Shown here in pieces: positions 1 through 10,540 of a stretch of 30,087 nucleotides of DNA. Both the position numbers and the translations under genes were made by a program. Within the stretch, counting starts at the first letter, position 1, and every line of letters starts with the position of its first letter. The notes below the pieces were generated by a model. The model was not told the DNA's origin. It did no database searches and saw only the letters and a program-made list of their open reading frames with translations. This DNA is from Cristatella mucedo. Lineage: Eukaryota > Bryozoa > Phylactolaemata > Cristatellidae. The stretch covers positions 1-30,087 of the forward strand of contig WPIO01000532.1 in NCBI GenBank assembly GCA_009760855.2. The letters are read 5' to 3'.

Positions 1-124
1 GGAATATCTAGAAACTTTAAATCTGCTCGTCGGAGCGTGAGCTGGCTGGTAGCAGAGTGCTGCACCTTCTTTCAAGCATTTCGCACGGTAATACCACGTT
101 TCGCACAAGTTCCCAGCAGATCGT
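1..124. repeat. Reference monomer and its internal landmarks
   Basis: This is the first complete unit, used here to number the monomer. Position 1 is GGAATAT. TCTAGA or TCCAGA follows at 7-12. A hairpin GCTC-N4-GAGC lies at 25-36. A dyad GCAGCA-GAG-TGCTGC occupies 49-63 in consensus-type copies; this copy reads GTAGCA in the left arm. CATTTCGCAC occurs at 77-86 and again at 97-106, 20 bp apart. AGTTCGCAGCAGATCGC closes the unit at 108-124. TCGC words in the consensus fall at 81, 101, 111 and 121. Copies vary mainly at 27-31, 38-53, 64-76 and 120-125, which lets individual monomers be told apart. Confidence 0.9.
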
Positions 125-821
125 GGAATATCTAGAAACTTCAAATCTGTTAGCCGGTGCGTGAGCTGTCTGGCAGCTGAGAGCTGCACCTTGTTTCAAG
201 CATTTCGCACGTGAATAGCACATTTCGCACGAGTTCGCAGCAGATTGCTGAATATCCAGAAAATTCAAATCTGCTCGTCGGAGCGTGCACTGGCTGGCAG
301 CAGAGTGCAGCACCTTGTTTCAAGCATTTCGCCCTTGAATAACACATTTCGCTCGAGTTCGCAGCAGATCGTGAAATAAATAGAAGCTTCAAATCTGCTA
401 TTCGGAGCGTGCCCTGGCTGGCAGCAGAGTGCTGCACCTTGCTTCAAGCATTTCGAACTTGAATGACTCATTTCGCACGAGTTCGCAGCTGATCGCGGAA
501 TATCCAGAAACTTCTAACCTGCTTTTCGGAGCGTGGGCTGGCAGGTAACAGAGTGCTGCACCTTGTTTCTAGCATTTTGCACATGAATAATACGTTTCGC
601 ACAAGTTCGCAGCAGATTGCGGAATATCTAGAAACTTCAAGTCAGCTCGTCGGAGCCTGAGCTAACTGGCAGCTGAGTGCTGCACCTTGTTTCAAGCATT
701 TCGCACGTTAAATACACATTTCGCACGAGTTCTTAGCTGATCGCGGAATATGTAGAAACTTAAAATCTGCTCTTCGGAGCGTGAGGTAGCTGGCAGCAGA
801 GTACTGCACCTTGTTACAAGC

Positions 822-850
822 ATGGCTCGATTGACTAACTCACTTTGCAC
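822..850. repeat. Marker monomer with ATGGCTCGATTGAC patch
   Basis: In this monomer about 20 bases of the usual GCATTTCGCACTTG region are replaced, without length change, by ATGGCTCGATTGAC followed by TAACTCA. Sister patches start at 3922, 5037 (ATAG variant), 6897, 8256, 10618, 13591, 14957, 17313, 19695 and 21429, with a damaged one at about 29899. Almost all spacings are whole numbers of monomers (25, 9, 15, 11, 19, 24, 11, 19, 19, 14). It is a good landmark for the higher-order structure. No function is evident. Confidence 0.85.
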
Positions 851-1439
851 AAGTTCGCAGTAAATCGCGGAGTATCCAAAAACTTCAAATCTGCTTTTCG
901 GAGCGTGGGGTAGCTGGCAGCACAGTGCTGCACCTAGTTTCAAGCATTTCGCACTTGAATAACACATTTCGCACGAGTTCGCAGCAGATCGCGGAATATC
1001 CAGAAACTTCAAATATGCTTTTCGGAGCTAGCAGTACCTGGCATCAGAGTGCTGAACCTGGTTTCCTACATTTCGCACTTAAATAACACATTTCGCACGA
1101 GTTCGCGAGAGATTGCCGAATACCTAGAAAATTCTAATCTGCTAGTCGGAGCATGAGCTGGCTGGCAGCAGAGTGCTGTACCTTGTTTCGTGCATTTCGC
1201 ACTCTAATAACACATTTTGCATGAGTTCGCAGCAGATTGCTGAATATCCAGAAAATTCAAATCTGCTCGTCGGAGCATGCACTGGCTGGCAGCAGAGTGC
1301 AGCACCTTGTTTAAAGCATTTCGCCCTTCAATAACACATTTTGCACGAGTTCGCAGCTGATCGCGGAATATCTAGAAACTTCAAATCTGCTCTTCAGAAC
1401 GTGCACTGGCTGGTAGCAGAGTACTGCCCCTTGTTGCAT

Positions 1440-1500
1440 GCATTCCTCACTTGAATAGGACCTTTCGCACGAGTTGTAAGCAAGTCGCAGAATTTCCAGA
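1440..1500. repeat. Flank-specific marker monomer (core GCATTCCTCACTTG)
   Basis: This variant replaces the usual GCATTTCGCACTTG with GCATTCCTCACTTG. It continues with an AGGACC stretch and a TTGTAAGCAA segment where other monomers have TTCGCAGCAG. Sister copies begin at about 2432, 23045, 26027, 27023 and 28157. None occurs between 5.7 and 19.8 kb, so the variant marks the flanks as a lineage separate from the core. Confidence 0.85.
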
Positions 1501-1536
1501 AACTTCAAATCTGCTCGTCGGAGCGTGCACTGGCTG

Positions 1537-1551
1537 GCAGCAGAGTGCTGC
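1537..1551. other. Dyad GCAGCA-GAG-TGCTGC (example copy)
   Basis: Perfect 6-bp arms flank a 3-base centre at monomer positions 49-63. A large group of monomers keeps both arms. Another group reads GTGCAGCACC, which breaks the right arm, and a third reads CAGCTGAG, which breaks the left arm. It could be a protein-binding dyad or a small stem-loop; nothing in the sequence decides this. Confidence 0.55.
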
Positions 1552-2628
1552 ACCTTGTTTCAAGCATTTCGCACTTGAAAAACACATGTCGCACGAGTTC
1601 GCAGCAGATCGCAGGATATCCAGAAACTTTAAATCTGCTCTTCGGAGCGTGGGCTAGCTGGCAGCAGAGTGCTGCACCTGGTTGCAGGCATTTCGCACTT
1701 GAATAACACATTTCGCACAAGTTCGCAGCAGATCACGGAATATCTAGAAACTTTAAATCTGCTCGTCGGAGCGTGAGCTGGCTGGTAGCAGAGTGCTGCA
1801 CCTTTTTTCAAGCATTTTGCACTTTAATAAAACATTTCGCAAGAGTTCGCTGCAGATCGTGGAATATCTAGAAACTTTAAATCTGCTCGTCGGAGCCTGC
1901 ACTGGCTGGCAGCAGAGTGCTGCACCTTGTTGCAAGCGTTTCCCACTTAAATAACACATTTCGCACGAGTTCCCAGCTGATTGCTTAATATCCAGAAATT
2001 TCAAATCTGATTTTCGGAGCGTGCGGTAGTTGGCAGCTGAGTGCTGCACCTTCTTTCAAGCATTTCGCACGTTAATACCACGTTTCGCACAAGTTCCCAG
2101 CAGATCGTGGAATATCTAGAAACTTCAAATCTGTTAGCCGGTGCGTGAGCTGTCTGGCAGCTGAGAGCTGCACCTTGTTTCAAACATTTCGCACGTGAAT
2201 AGCACATTTCGCACGAGTTCGCAGCAGATTGCTGAATATCCAGAAAATTCAAATCTGTTCGTCGGAGCGTGCACTGGCTGGCAGCAGAGTGCAGCACCTT
2301 GTTTAAAGCATTTCGCCTTTCAATAACAGATTTTGCACGAGTTCGCAGCTGATCGCGGAATATCTAGAAACTTCAAATCTGCTCTTCAGAACGTTCACTG
2401 GCTGGCAGCAGAGTACTGCCCCTTGTTGCGTGCATTCCTCACTTGAGTAAGACCTTTCGCACGAGTTGTAAGCAAATCGAAGAATTTCCAGAAACTTGAA
2501 ATCTGCTCGTCGGAGCGTGCACTGGCTGGCAGCAGAGTGCTGCACCTTGTTTCAAGCATTTCGCACTTAAAAAACACATGTCGCACGAGTTCGCAGCAGA
2601 TCGCAGAATATCCAGAAACTTCAAATCT

Positions 2629-2640
2629 GCTCTTCGGAGC
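2629..2640 (+). other. Hairpin GCTC-TTCG-GAGC (example copy)
   Basis: A four-base inverted repeat encloses TTCG, closed by a C-G pair. In a transcript this would be the cUUCGg tetraloop, one of the most stable RNA tetraloops known. The same monomer position (25-36) reads GCTC-GTCG-GAGC in many other copies, for example at 25-36 in the window. Other variants (GCTATTCGGAGC, GCTTTTCGGAGC, GCTCGCCGGTGC) weaken one pair. No transcript is shown by the sequence. Confidence 0.6.
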
Positions 2641-3099
2641 GTGGGCTAGATGGCAGCAGAGTGCTGCACCTTGTTGCAGGCATTTCGAACTTCAATAACA
2701 CATTTCGCACAAGTTCGCAGCAGATCGCGGAATATCTAGAAACTTCTTATCTGCTCGTCGGAGCGTGAGCTGGCTGAAAGCAGAGTGCTGCACCTTTTTT
2801 CAAGCATTTTGCACTTTTATAAAACATTTCGCAAGAGTTCGCTGCAGATCGCGGAATATCTAGAAACTTTAAATCTGCTCGTCGGAGCCTGCACTGGCTG
2901 AGAGCAGAGTGCACCACCTTGTTGCAAGCGTTTCCCACTTGAATAACACATTTCGCTCGAGTTCGCAGCTGATTGTGTAATATCCTGAACTTTCAAATCT
3001 GCTCTTCGGAGCGTGGGCTAGCTGCCAGCAGAGTGCTGCACCTTATTGCAAGCATTTCCCACTTGAATAACACATTTCGCACGAGTTCGAAGCTGGATC

Positions 3100-4020
3100 G
3101 CCTAATATCCAGAAACTTAAAATCTGATTTTCGGAGCGTGCGGTAGCTGGCAGCTGAGTGTTGCACCTTCTTTCAAGCATCTCCCACGTTAATACCACGT
3201 TTCGCACAAGTTCCCAGCATATCGTGAAATATCTAGAAACTTCAAATCTGGTCTTCGGAGCGTGCACTGGCTGGCAGCAGAGAGCTGCACCTAGTTACAA
3301 CCATTTCGCAATTGAATAATTCATTGTGCACAGCTTCGCAGCAGATTTCGGAATATCTAGAAACTTTAAATATGCTCGCCGGTGTGTGAGCTGGCTGGCA
3401 GCAGAGTGCTACACCTTGCTTTTAGCATTTCGCACTTAAAAAACTCATTTCGCACGAATTAGCATCAGATCGCGGAATATCCAGAAATTTAAAATCTGCT
3501 ATTAGGAGCTGTGGTAGCTGGCAGCTAAGTGCTGCACCTTGCGTCAAGCATTTCGAACTTGAATGACTCATTTCGCACGAGTTCGCAGCTGATTGCAGAA
3601 TATCCAGAAACTTCTAATCTGCTTTTCGGAGCGTGGGCTGGCAGGCAGCAGAGTGCAGCACCTTGTTTTTAGCATTTCGCACTTGAATAATACGTTTCGC
3701 ACAAGTTCGCAGCAGATTGCGGAATATCTAGAAACTTAAAGTCTGCTCGTCGGAGCGTGGGCTAATTGGCAGCTGAGTGCTGCACCTTGTTTCAAGCATT
3801 TCGCACGTTATATACATATTTCGAACGAGTTTGTAGCTGATCGCTGAATATGTAGAAACTTAAAATCTCCTCTTCGGAGCGTGCTGTAGCTGGCAGCAGA
3901 GTACTGCACCTTGTTACAAGCATGGCTCGATTGACTAAGTCATTTCGCACAAGTTCGCAGCAGATCGCAGAGTATCTAGAAACTTCAAATCTACTTTTCG
4001 GAGCGTGGGTTAGCTGGCAG
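3100..4020. repeat. Local duplication, copy 1 (9-monomer offset)
   Basis: This segment matches 4215-5135 at an offset of 1115 bp, nine monomers minus one base. Shared unusual words include GGTCTTCGGAG (3250 and 4365), the TTACAA(C/A)CATTTCG variant and TATATACATATTTCGAACG. The second half also matches block X at about 6215-7045 and its twin near 12909-13740. The segment from 2729 to 4064 reappears, full of insertions, at the end of the window. Confidence 0.85.
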
Positions 4021-4214
4021 CAGAGTGATGCACCTAGTTTCAAGCATTTCGCACTTGAATAACACATTTCGCAAGAGTTCGCTGCAGATCGTGGAATATC
4101 TAGAAACTTTAAATCTGCTCGTCGGAGCCTGCACTGGCTGGCAGCAGAGTGCTGCACCTTGTTGCAAGCGTTTCCCACTTGAATAACACATTTCGCGCAA
4201 GTTCGCAGCTGATT

Positions 4215-5135
4215 GCTTAATATCCAGAAATTTCAAATCTGATTTTCGGATCGTGCGGTAGTTGGCAGCTGAGTGCTGCACCTTCTTTCAAGCATTTCGC
4301 ACGTTGATACCACGTTTCGCACAAGTTCCCAGCAGATCGTGGAATATCTAGAAACTTCAAATCTGGTCTTCGGAGCGTGCACTGGCTGGCAGCAGAGTGC
4401 TGCACCTAGTTACAAACATTTCGTAATTGAATAATTCATTGTGCACAGCTTCGGAGCAGATTTCGGAATATCTAGAAACTTTAAATATACTCGCCGGTGT
4501 GTGAGCTGGCTGGCAGCAGAGTGCTACGCCTTGCTTTAAGCATTTCGCACTTAAAAAACTCATTTCGCACGAATTAGCATCAGATCGCAGAATATCCAGA
4601 AATTTAAAATCTGCTATTAGGAGCTGCGGTAGCTGGCAGCTAAGTGCTGCACCTTGCGTCAAGCATTCCGAACTTGAATGACTCATTTTGCACGAGTTCG
4701 CAGCTGATCGCAGAATATCCAGAAACTTCTAATCTGCTTTTCGGAGCGTGGGCTGGCAGGCAGCAGAGTGCAGCACCTTGTTTTTAGCATTTCGCACTTG
4801 AATAATACGTTTCGCACAAGTTCGCAGCAGATTGCGGAATATCTAGAAACTTAAAGTCTGCTCGTCGGAGCGTGGGCTAATTGGCAGCTGAGTGCTGCAC
4901 CTTGTTTCAAGCATTTCGCACGTTATATACATATTTCGAACGAGTTTGTAGCTGATCGCTGAATATGTAGAAACTTAAAATCTCCTCTTCGGAGCGTGCT
5001 GTAGCTGGAAGCAGAGTACTGCACCTTGTTACAAGCATAGCTCGATTGACTAACTCATTTCGCACAAGTTCGCAGCAGATCGCGGAGTATCCAGAAACTT
5101 CAAATCTACTTTTCGGAGAGTGGGTTAGCTGGCAG
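4215..5135. repeat. Local duplication, copy 2 (9-monomer offset)
   Basis: This is the second copy of 3100-4020. After 5135 the two copies differ by one additional monomer: the GCAAGAGTTCGCTGCAG monomer at about 4070 reappears at about 5308, ten monomers on rather than nine. That is a simple one-monomer gain or loss. Confidence 0.8.
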
Positions 5136-5703
5136 CAGAGTGCTGCACCTGGTTGCAGGCATTCCGCACTTGAATAACACATTTCGCACAAGTTCGCAGC
5201 AGATCACGGAATATCTAGAAACTTTAAATCTGCTCGTCGAAGCGTGAGCTGGCGGGTAGCAGAGTGCTGCACCTTTTTTTAAGCATTTTGCACTTTAATA
5301 AAACATTTCGCAAGAGTTCGCTGCAGCTCGTGGAATATCTAGAAACTTTAAATCTGCTCGTCGGAGCCTGCACTGGCTGGCAGCAGAGTGCTGCACGTTG
5401 TCGCAAGCGTTTCCCACTTGAATAACACATTTCGCGCAAGTTCGCAGCTGATTGCTTAATATCCAGAAATTTCAAATCTAATTTTCGGATCGTGCGGTAG
5501 TTGGCAGCTGAGTGCTGCACCTTCTTTCAAGCATTTCGCACGTTGATACCACGTTTCGCACAAGTTCCCAGCAGATCGTGGAATATCTAGAAACTTCAAA
5601 TCTGTTAGCCGGTGCGTGAGCTGGCTGGCAGCTGAGCACTGCACCTTGATTCAAGCATTTCGCACGTGAATAACACATTTCGCACAAGTTCGCAGCAGAT
5701 CGC

Positions 5704-8178
5704 GGAATATCAAGAAACTTCAAATCTTCTCTTCGGAGCATGCAGTGGCTCGCAGGATAGTGCTGCACCTTGTTTCGTGCATTTCGCACTCTAATAACAC
5801 ATTTCGCACGAGTTCGCAGCAGAATGCTGAGTATCTAGAAAATTCAAATCTGCTCGTCGAAGGGTGCACTGGCTGGCAGCAGGGTGCTGCACCTTGTTTC
5901 AAGCATTTCGCACTTGAAAGACACATTTCGCTCGAGTTCGCAGAAGATCGCAGAATAATTAGAAACTTCAAATCTGCTATTCGGAGCTTGCCCTTTCTGG
6001 CAGCAGAGTGCTGCACCTTCCCTTAAGCATTTCGCATTGGAAAAAAACACATTTTGCACGAGTTCGCAGCAGATTGCGGAATATCTAGAAACTTTAAATC
6101 TGCTCGCCGGTGCGTGAGCTGGCTGGAAGCAGAGTGCTACACCTTGCTCTAAGCATTTTGCACTTAAAAACTTATTTCGCACGTGTTACCATCAGATCGC
6201 GGAATATCCAGAAACTTCAAATCTGTTCTTCGGAGCGTGCACTGGCTGGCAGCAGAGAGCTGCGCCTAGTTACAACCATTTCGCAATTGAATAATTCATT
6301 GTGCACAGCTTCGCAGCAGATTTCGGAATATCTAGAAACTTTAAATCTGCTCGCCGGTGCGTGAGCTGGCTGGCAGCAGAGTGCTACACCTTGCTTTAAG
6401 CATTTCGCACTTAAAAAACTCATTTCGCACGAGTTAGCATCAGATCGCGGAATATCCAGAAATTTAAAATCTGCTATTAGGAGCTGCAGTAGCTGGCAGC
6501 TGAGTGCTGCACCTTGCTTCAAGCATTTCGAACTTGAATGACTCATTTCGCACGAGTTCGCAGCTGATCGCGGAATATCCAGAAACTTCTAATCTGCTTT
6601 TAGGAGAATGGGCCTGCAGGCAGCAGAGTGCTGCACCTTGTTTCTAGCATTTCGCACTTGAATAATACGTTTCGCTTAAGTTCGCAGCAGATTGGGGAAT
6701 ATCTAGAAACTTAAAGTCTGCTCGTCAGAGCGTGAGCTAACTGGCAGCTGAGTGCTGCACCTTGTTTCAAGCATTTCGCACGTTATATACATATTTCGAA
6801 CGAGTTTGTAGCTGATCGCTGAATATGTAGAAACTTAAAATGTCCTCTTCGGAGCGTGCGGTAGCTGGCAGCAGAGTACTGCACCTTGTTACAAGCATGG
6901 CTCGATTGACTAACTCATTTCGCACAAGTTCGCAGCAGATCGCGGAGTATCCAGAAACTTCAAATCTACTTTTCGGAGCGTGGGTTAGCTGGCAGCAGAG
7001 TGCTGCACCTAGTTTCAAGCATTTCGCACTTGAATAACACATTTCGCACGAGTTCGCAGCAGATCACGGAATATCCAGAAACTTCAAATCTGCTCTTCGG
7101 AGCTAGCAGTACCTGGCATCAGAGTGCTGAACCTGGTTTCCTGCATTTCGCACTTGAAGAACACATTTCGCACGAGTTCGCAGCAGATTACCGAATACCT
7201 AGAAAATTCTAATCTGCTCGTCGGAGCGTGCACTGGCTGGCAGCCGAGTGCAGCACCTTGTTTCAAGCATTTCGCCCTTCAATAACACATTTCGCACGAG
7301 TTCGCAGCAGATGGCAGAATAACTAGAAACTTCAAATCTGCTCGTCGGAGCGTGAGCTGGCTGGTAGCAGAGTGCTGCACCTTTTGTCAAGCATTTTGCA
7401 CTTGATAAAACATTTCGCACGACTTCGCTGTTGATCGCGGAATACCTAGAAACGTTAAATCTGCTCGTTGGAGCGTGCACTGGCAGCAGCAGAGTGCTGC
7501 ACCTTGTTTAAGGCGTTTCGCACTTGAAAAACACTTTTCGCAAGAGTTTGCAGCAGATCGCAGAATATCCTGAAACTTCAAATCTGCTTTTCGGAGCGTG
7601 GGCTAGCTGGCGGCAGAGTCCTGGACCTTATTGCAAGCGTTTCCCACTTGAATAACACATTTCGCACGAGTTCGAAGCTGATCGCTTAATATCCAGAAAC
7701 TTAAAATCTGATTTTCGGAGCGTGGGGTAGCTGGCAGCTGAGTGCTGCACCTTCTTTCAAGCATTTCGCACGTTAATACCACGTTTCGCACAAGTTCCCA
7801 GCAAATCGTGAAATATCTTAAAACTTCAAATCTGCTCTTCGGAGCATGCTCTGGCTGGCAGCATAGTGCTGCACCTTGTTTCGTGCATTTCGCACTCTAA
7901 TACCATATTTCGCACGAGTTCGCAGCAGATTGCTGAATATCCAGAAAATTCAAATCTGTTCGTCGAAGCGTGCACTGGCTTTGCAGCGTGCTGCACCTTG
8001 TTTCAAGCAGTTCGCATTTGAAAACACGTTTCGGTTGAGTTTGCAGCAGATCGTTAAATAAATAGAAACTTCAAATCTGCTATTCGGAGCGTGCCCTGGC
8101 TGGCAGCAGAGTGCTGCACCTTGTCGCAAGCATTTCGCCCTTGAATAACACATTTCGCACGAGTTCTTAGCAGATCGC
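5704..8178. repeat. Block X (20 monomers)
   Basis: X begins at a GGAATATCAAG monomer and ends at the first H unit. It includes segments shared with the left flank (about 6215-7045 matches 3247-4070). Its last 447 bp (7732-8178) closely match the last 450 bp of H1 (10091-10540), so the X-to-H1 boundary at 8179 is a matter of phase; the real junction lies near 7725-7732. Identity with X' extends from about 5688. Confidence 0.85.
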
Positions 8179-10540
8179 GGAATATCTAGAAACCTAAAAT
8201 CTGCTCTTCGGAGCGTGTGCTAGCTGGCAGCAGAGTACTGCACCTGGTTACTAGCATGGCTCGATTGACTAACTCATTTCGCACAAGTTCGCAGCAGATT
8301 GCGGAGTATCCAGAAACTTCAAATCTGCTTTTCGGAGCATGGGGTAGCTGGCAGCTGAGTGCTGCACCTTGTTTCAAGCATTTCGCACGTGAATAACACA
8401 TTTCGCACAAGTTCGCAGCAGATCGCGGAATATCAAGAAACTTCAAATCTGCTCTTCGGAGCATGCTCTGGCTGGCAGGATAGTGCTGCACCTTGTTTCG
8501 TGCATTTCGCACTCTAATAACACATTTCGCCCGAGTTCGCAGCAGAATGCTGAGTATCTAGAAAATTCAAATCTGCTCGTCGAAGGGTGCACTGGCTGGC
8601 AGCAGCGTGCTGCACCCTGTCGCAAGCATTTCGCCCTTGAATAACACATTTCGCACGAGTTCGCAGCAGATTGGCGAATACCTAGAAAATTCTAATCTGC
8701 TCGTCGGAGCGTGCACTGGCTGGCAGCAGAGTGCAGCACCTTGTTTCAAGCATTTCGCCCTTGAATAACACATTTCGCTCGAGTTCGCAGAAGATCGCAG
8801 AATAATTAGAAACTTCAAATCTGCTATTCGGAGCCTGCCCTGGCTGGCAGCAGAGTGCTGCACCCTGTCGCAAGCATTTCGCCCTTGAATAACACATTTC
8901 GCACGAGTTCGCAGCAGATTGCCGAATACCTAGAAAATTCTAATCTGCTCGTCGGAGCGTGCACTGGCTGGCAGCAGAGTGCAGCACCTTGTTTCAAGCA
9001 TTTCGCCCTTGAATAACACATTTCGCACGAGTTCGCAGCAGATCGCAGAATAACTAGAAACTTCAAATTTGCTCGTCGGATCGTAAGCTGGCTGGTAGCA
9101 GAGTGCTGCACCTTTTGTCAAGCATTTTGCACTTTAATAAAACATTTCGCACGACTTTGCTGTTGATCGCGGAATTTCTAGAAACGTTAAATCTGCTCGT
9201 TGGAGCGTGCACTGGCATCAGCAGAGTGCTGCACCTTGTTTTAAGCATTTCGCACTCTAATAACACATTTCGCACGAGTTCGCAGCAGATTGCTGAATAT
9301 CCAGAAAATTCAAATCTGCTCGTCGGAGCGTGCACTGGCTGGCAGCAGAGTGCAGCACCCTGTTTTAAGCATTTCGCCCTTGAATAACACATTTTGCTCG
9401 AGTTCGCAGCAGATCGTGAAATAAATAGAAACTTCAAATCTGCTATTCGGCGCGTGCCCTGGCTGGCAGCAGAGTGCTGCAGCTTTGCGCAAGTATTTCG
9501 CCCTTGAATAACACATTTCGCACGAGTTCGCAACAGATTTCGGAATATCTAGAAACTTCAAGTCTGCTCGTCGGAGCGTGAGCTAACTGGCAGCTGAGTG
9601 CTGCACCTTGTTTCAAGCATTTCGCACGGTAATAACACATTTCGCACGAGTTCTTAGCAGATCGCGGAATATCCAGAAACTTCAAATATGCTTTTCGGAG
9701 AGCGAGCAGTAGCTGGCATCAGAGTGCTGAACCTGGTTTCCTGCATTGCACACTTAAATAACACATTTCGCACGAGTTCGCAGCAGATTGCCCGAGTACC
9801 TAGAAAATTCTAATCTGCTCGTCGGAGCGTGAGCTGGCTGGCAGCAGAGTGCTGCACCTCTTTTCGTGCATTTCGCACTCTAATAACACATTTCGCACGA
9901 GTTCGCAGCAGATTGCTGAATATCCAGAAAATTCAAATCTGCTCGTCGGAGCGTGCACTGGCTGGCTGGCAGCAGAGTGCAGCACCTTGTTTCAAGCATT
10001 TCGCCCTTGAATAACACATTTCGCTCGAGTTCGCAACAGATTGCTGAATATCTAGAAACTTCAAGTCTGCTCGTCGGAGTGTGAGCTAACAGGCAGCTGA
10101 GTGCTGCACCTTCTTTCAAGCATTTCGCACGTTAATACCACGTTTCGCACAAGTTCCCAGCAGATCGTGAAATATCTAAAAACTTCAAATCTGCTCTTCG
10201 GAGCATGCTCTGGCTGGCAGCATAGTGCTGCACGTTGTTTCGTGCATTTCGCACTCTAATAACACATTTCGCACGAGTTCGCAGCAGATTGCTGAATATC
10301 CAGAAAATTCAAATCTGCTCGTCGAAGCGTGCACTGGCTTGCAGCAGCGTGCTGCACCTTGTTTCAAGCAGTTCGCATTTGAAAACACGTTTTCGGTTGA
10401 GTTTGCAGCAGATCGTGAAATAAATAGAAACTTCAAATCTGCTATTCGGAGCGTGCCCTGGCTGGCAGCAGAGTGCTGCACCTTGTCGCAAGCATTTCGC
10501 CCTTGAATAACACATTTCGCACGAGTTCTTAGCAGATCGC
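8179..10540. repeat. 19-monomer higher-order unit H1
   Basis: The unit starts at GGAATATCTAGAAACCTAAA and is 2362 bp long, 19 x 124 plus 6. The six extra bases come from small gains absent in the other H copies: GGAGAGCGAGC near 9698, CCCG near 9791 and a four-base duplication giving CTGGCTGGCTGG near 9958. The unit contains the ATGGCTCGATTGAC marker at 8256. Confidence 0.88.

Larger units (their letters stand above)
1..5703. repeat. Left flank: diverged monomers with local duplications
   Basis: About 46 monomers precede the homogeneous core. Monomer-to-monomer variation is high, but blocks recur locally. Positions 1 to about 310 match 1985-2294 (16-monomer offset), about 1310-1700 match 2302-2695 (8-monomer offset), and 3100-4020 match 4215-5135 (9-monomer offset). 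Matches are close but carry more substitutions than the core copies, so these duplications are older or less homogenised. No gene is present. Confidence 0.85.

Noticed and set aside
97-115. CENP-B box in the TTCGCACGAGTTCGC region
   Set aside because: Of the nine essential positions of the vertebrate box (TTCG, A, CGGG) the TTCG, the A and one G match, but the CGGG half reads TCGC. That is not enough to claim a box.
3080-3100. RNA polymerase III B box (GTTCGAAGC variant) suggesting a tRNA-derived repeat
   Set aside because: The GTTCGAAGC form occurs in only a few monomers; the usual form is GTTCGCAGC. I could not place a convincing A box at the right distance, and no cloverleaf or T-run terminator follows.
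9063-9533. 156-codon minus-strand open frame as a cysteine-rich protein gene
   Set aside because: The cysteines come from TGC and TGT words of the satellite read in successive frames. The matching region in H2 (11426-11895) is already broken by a small indel.
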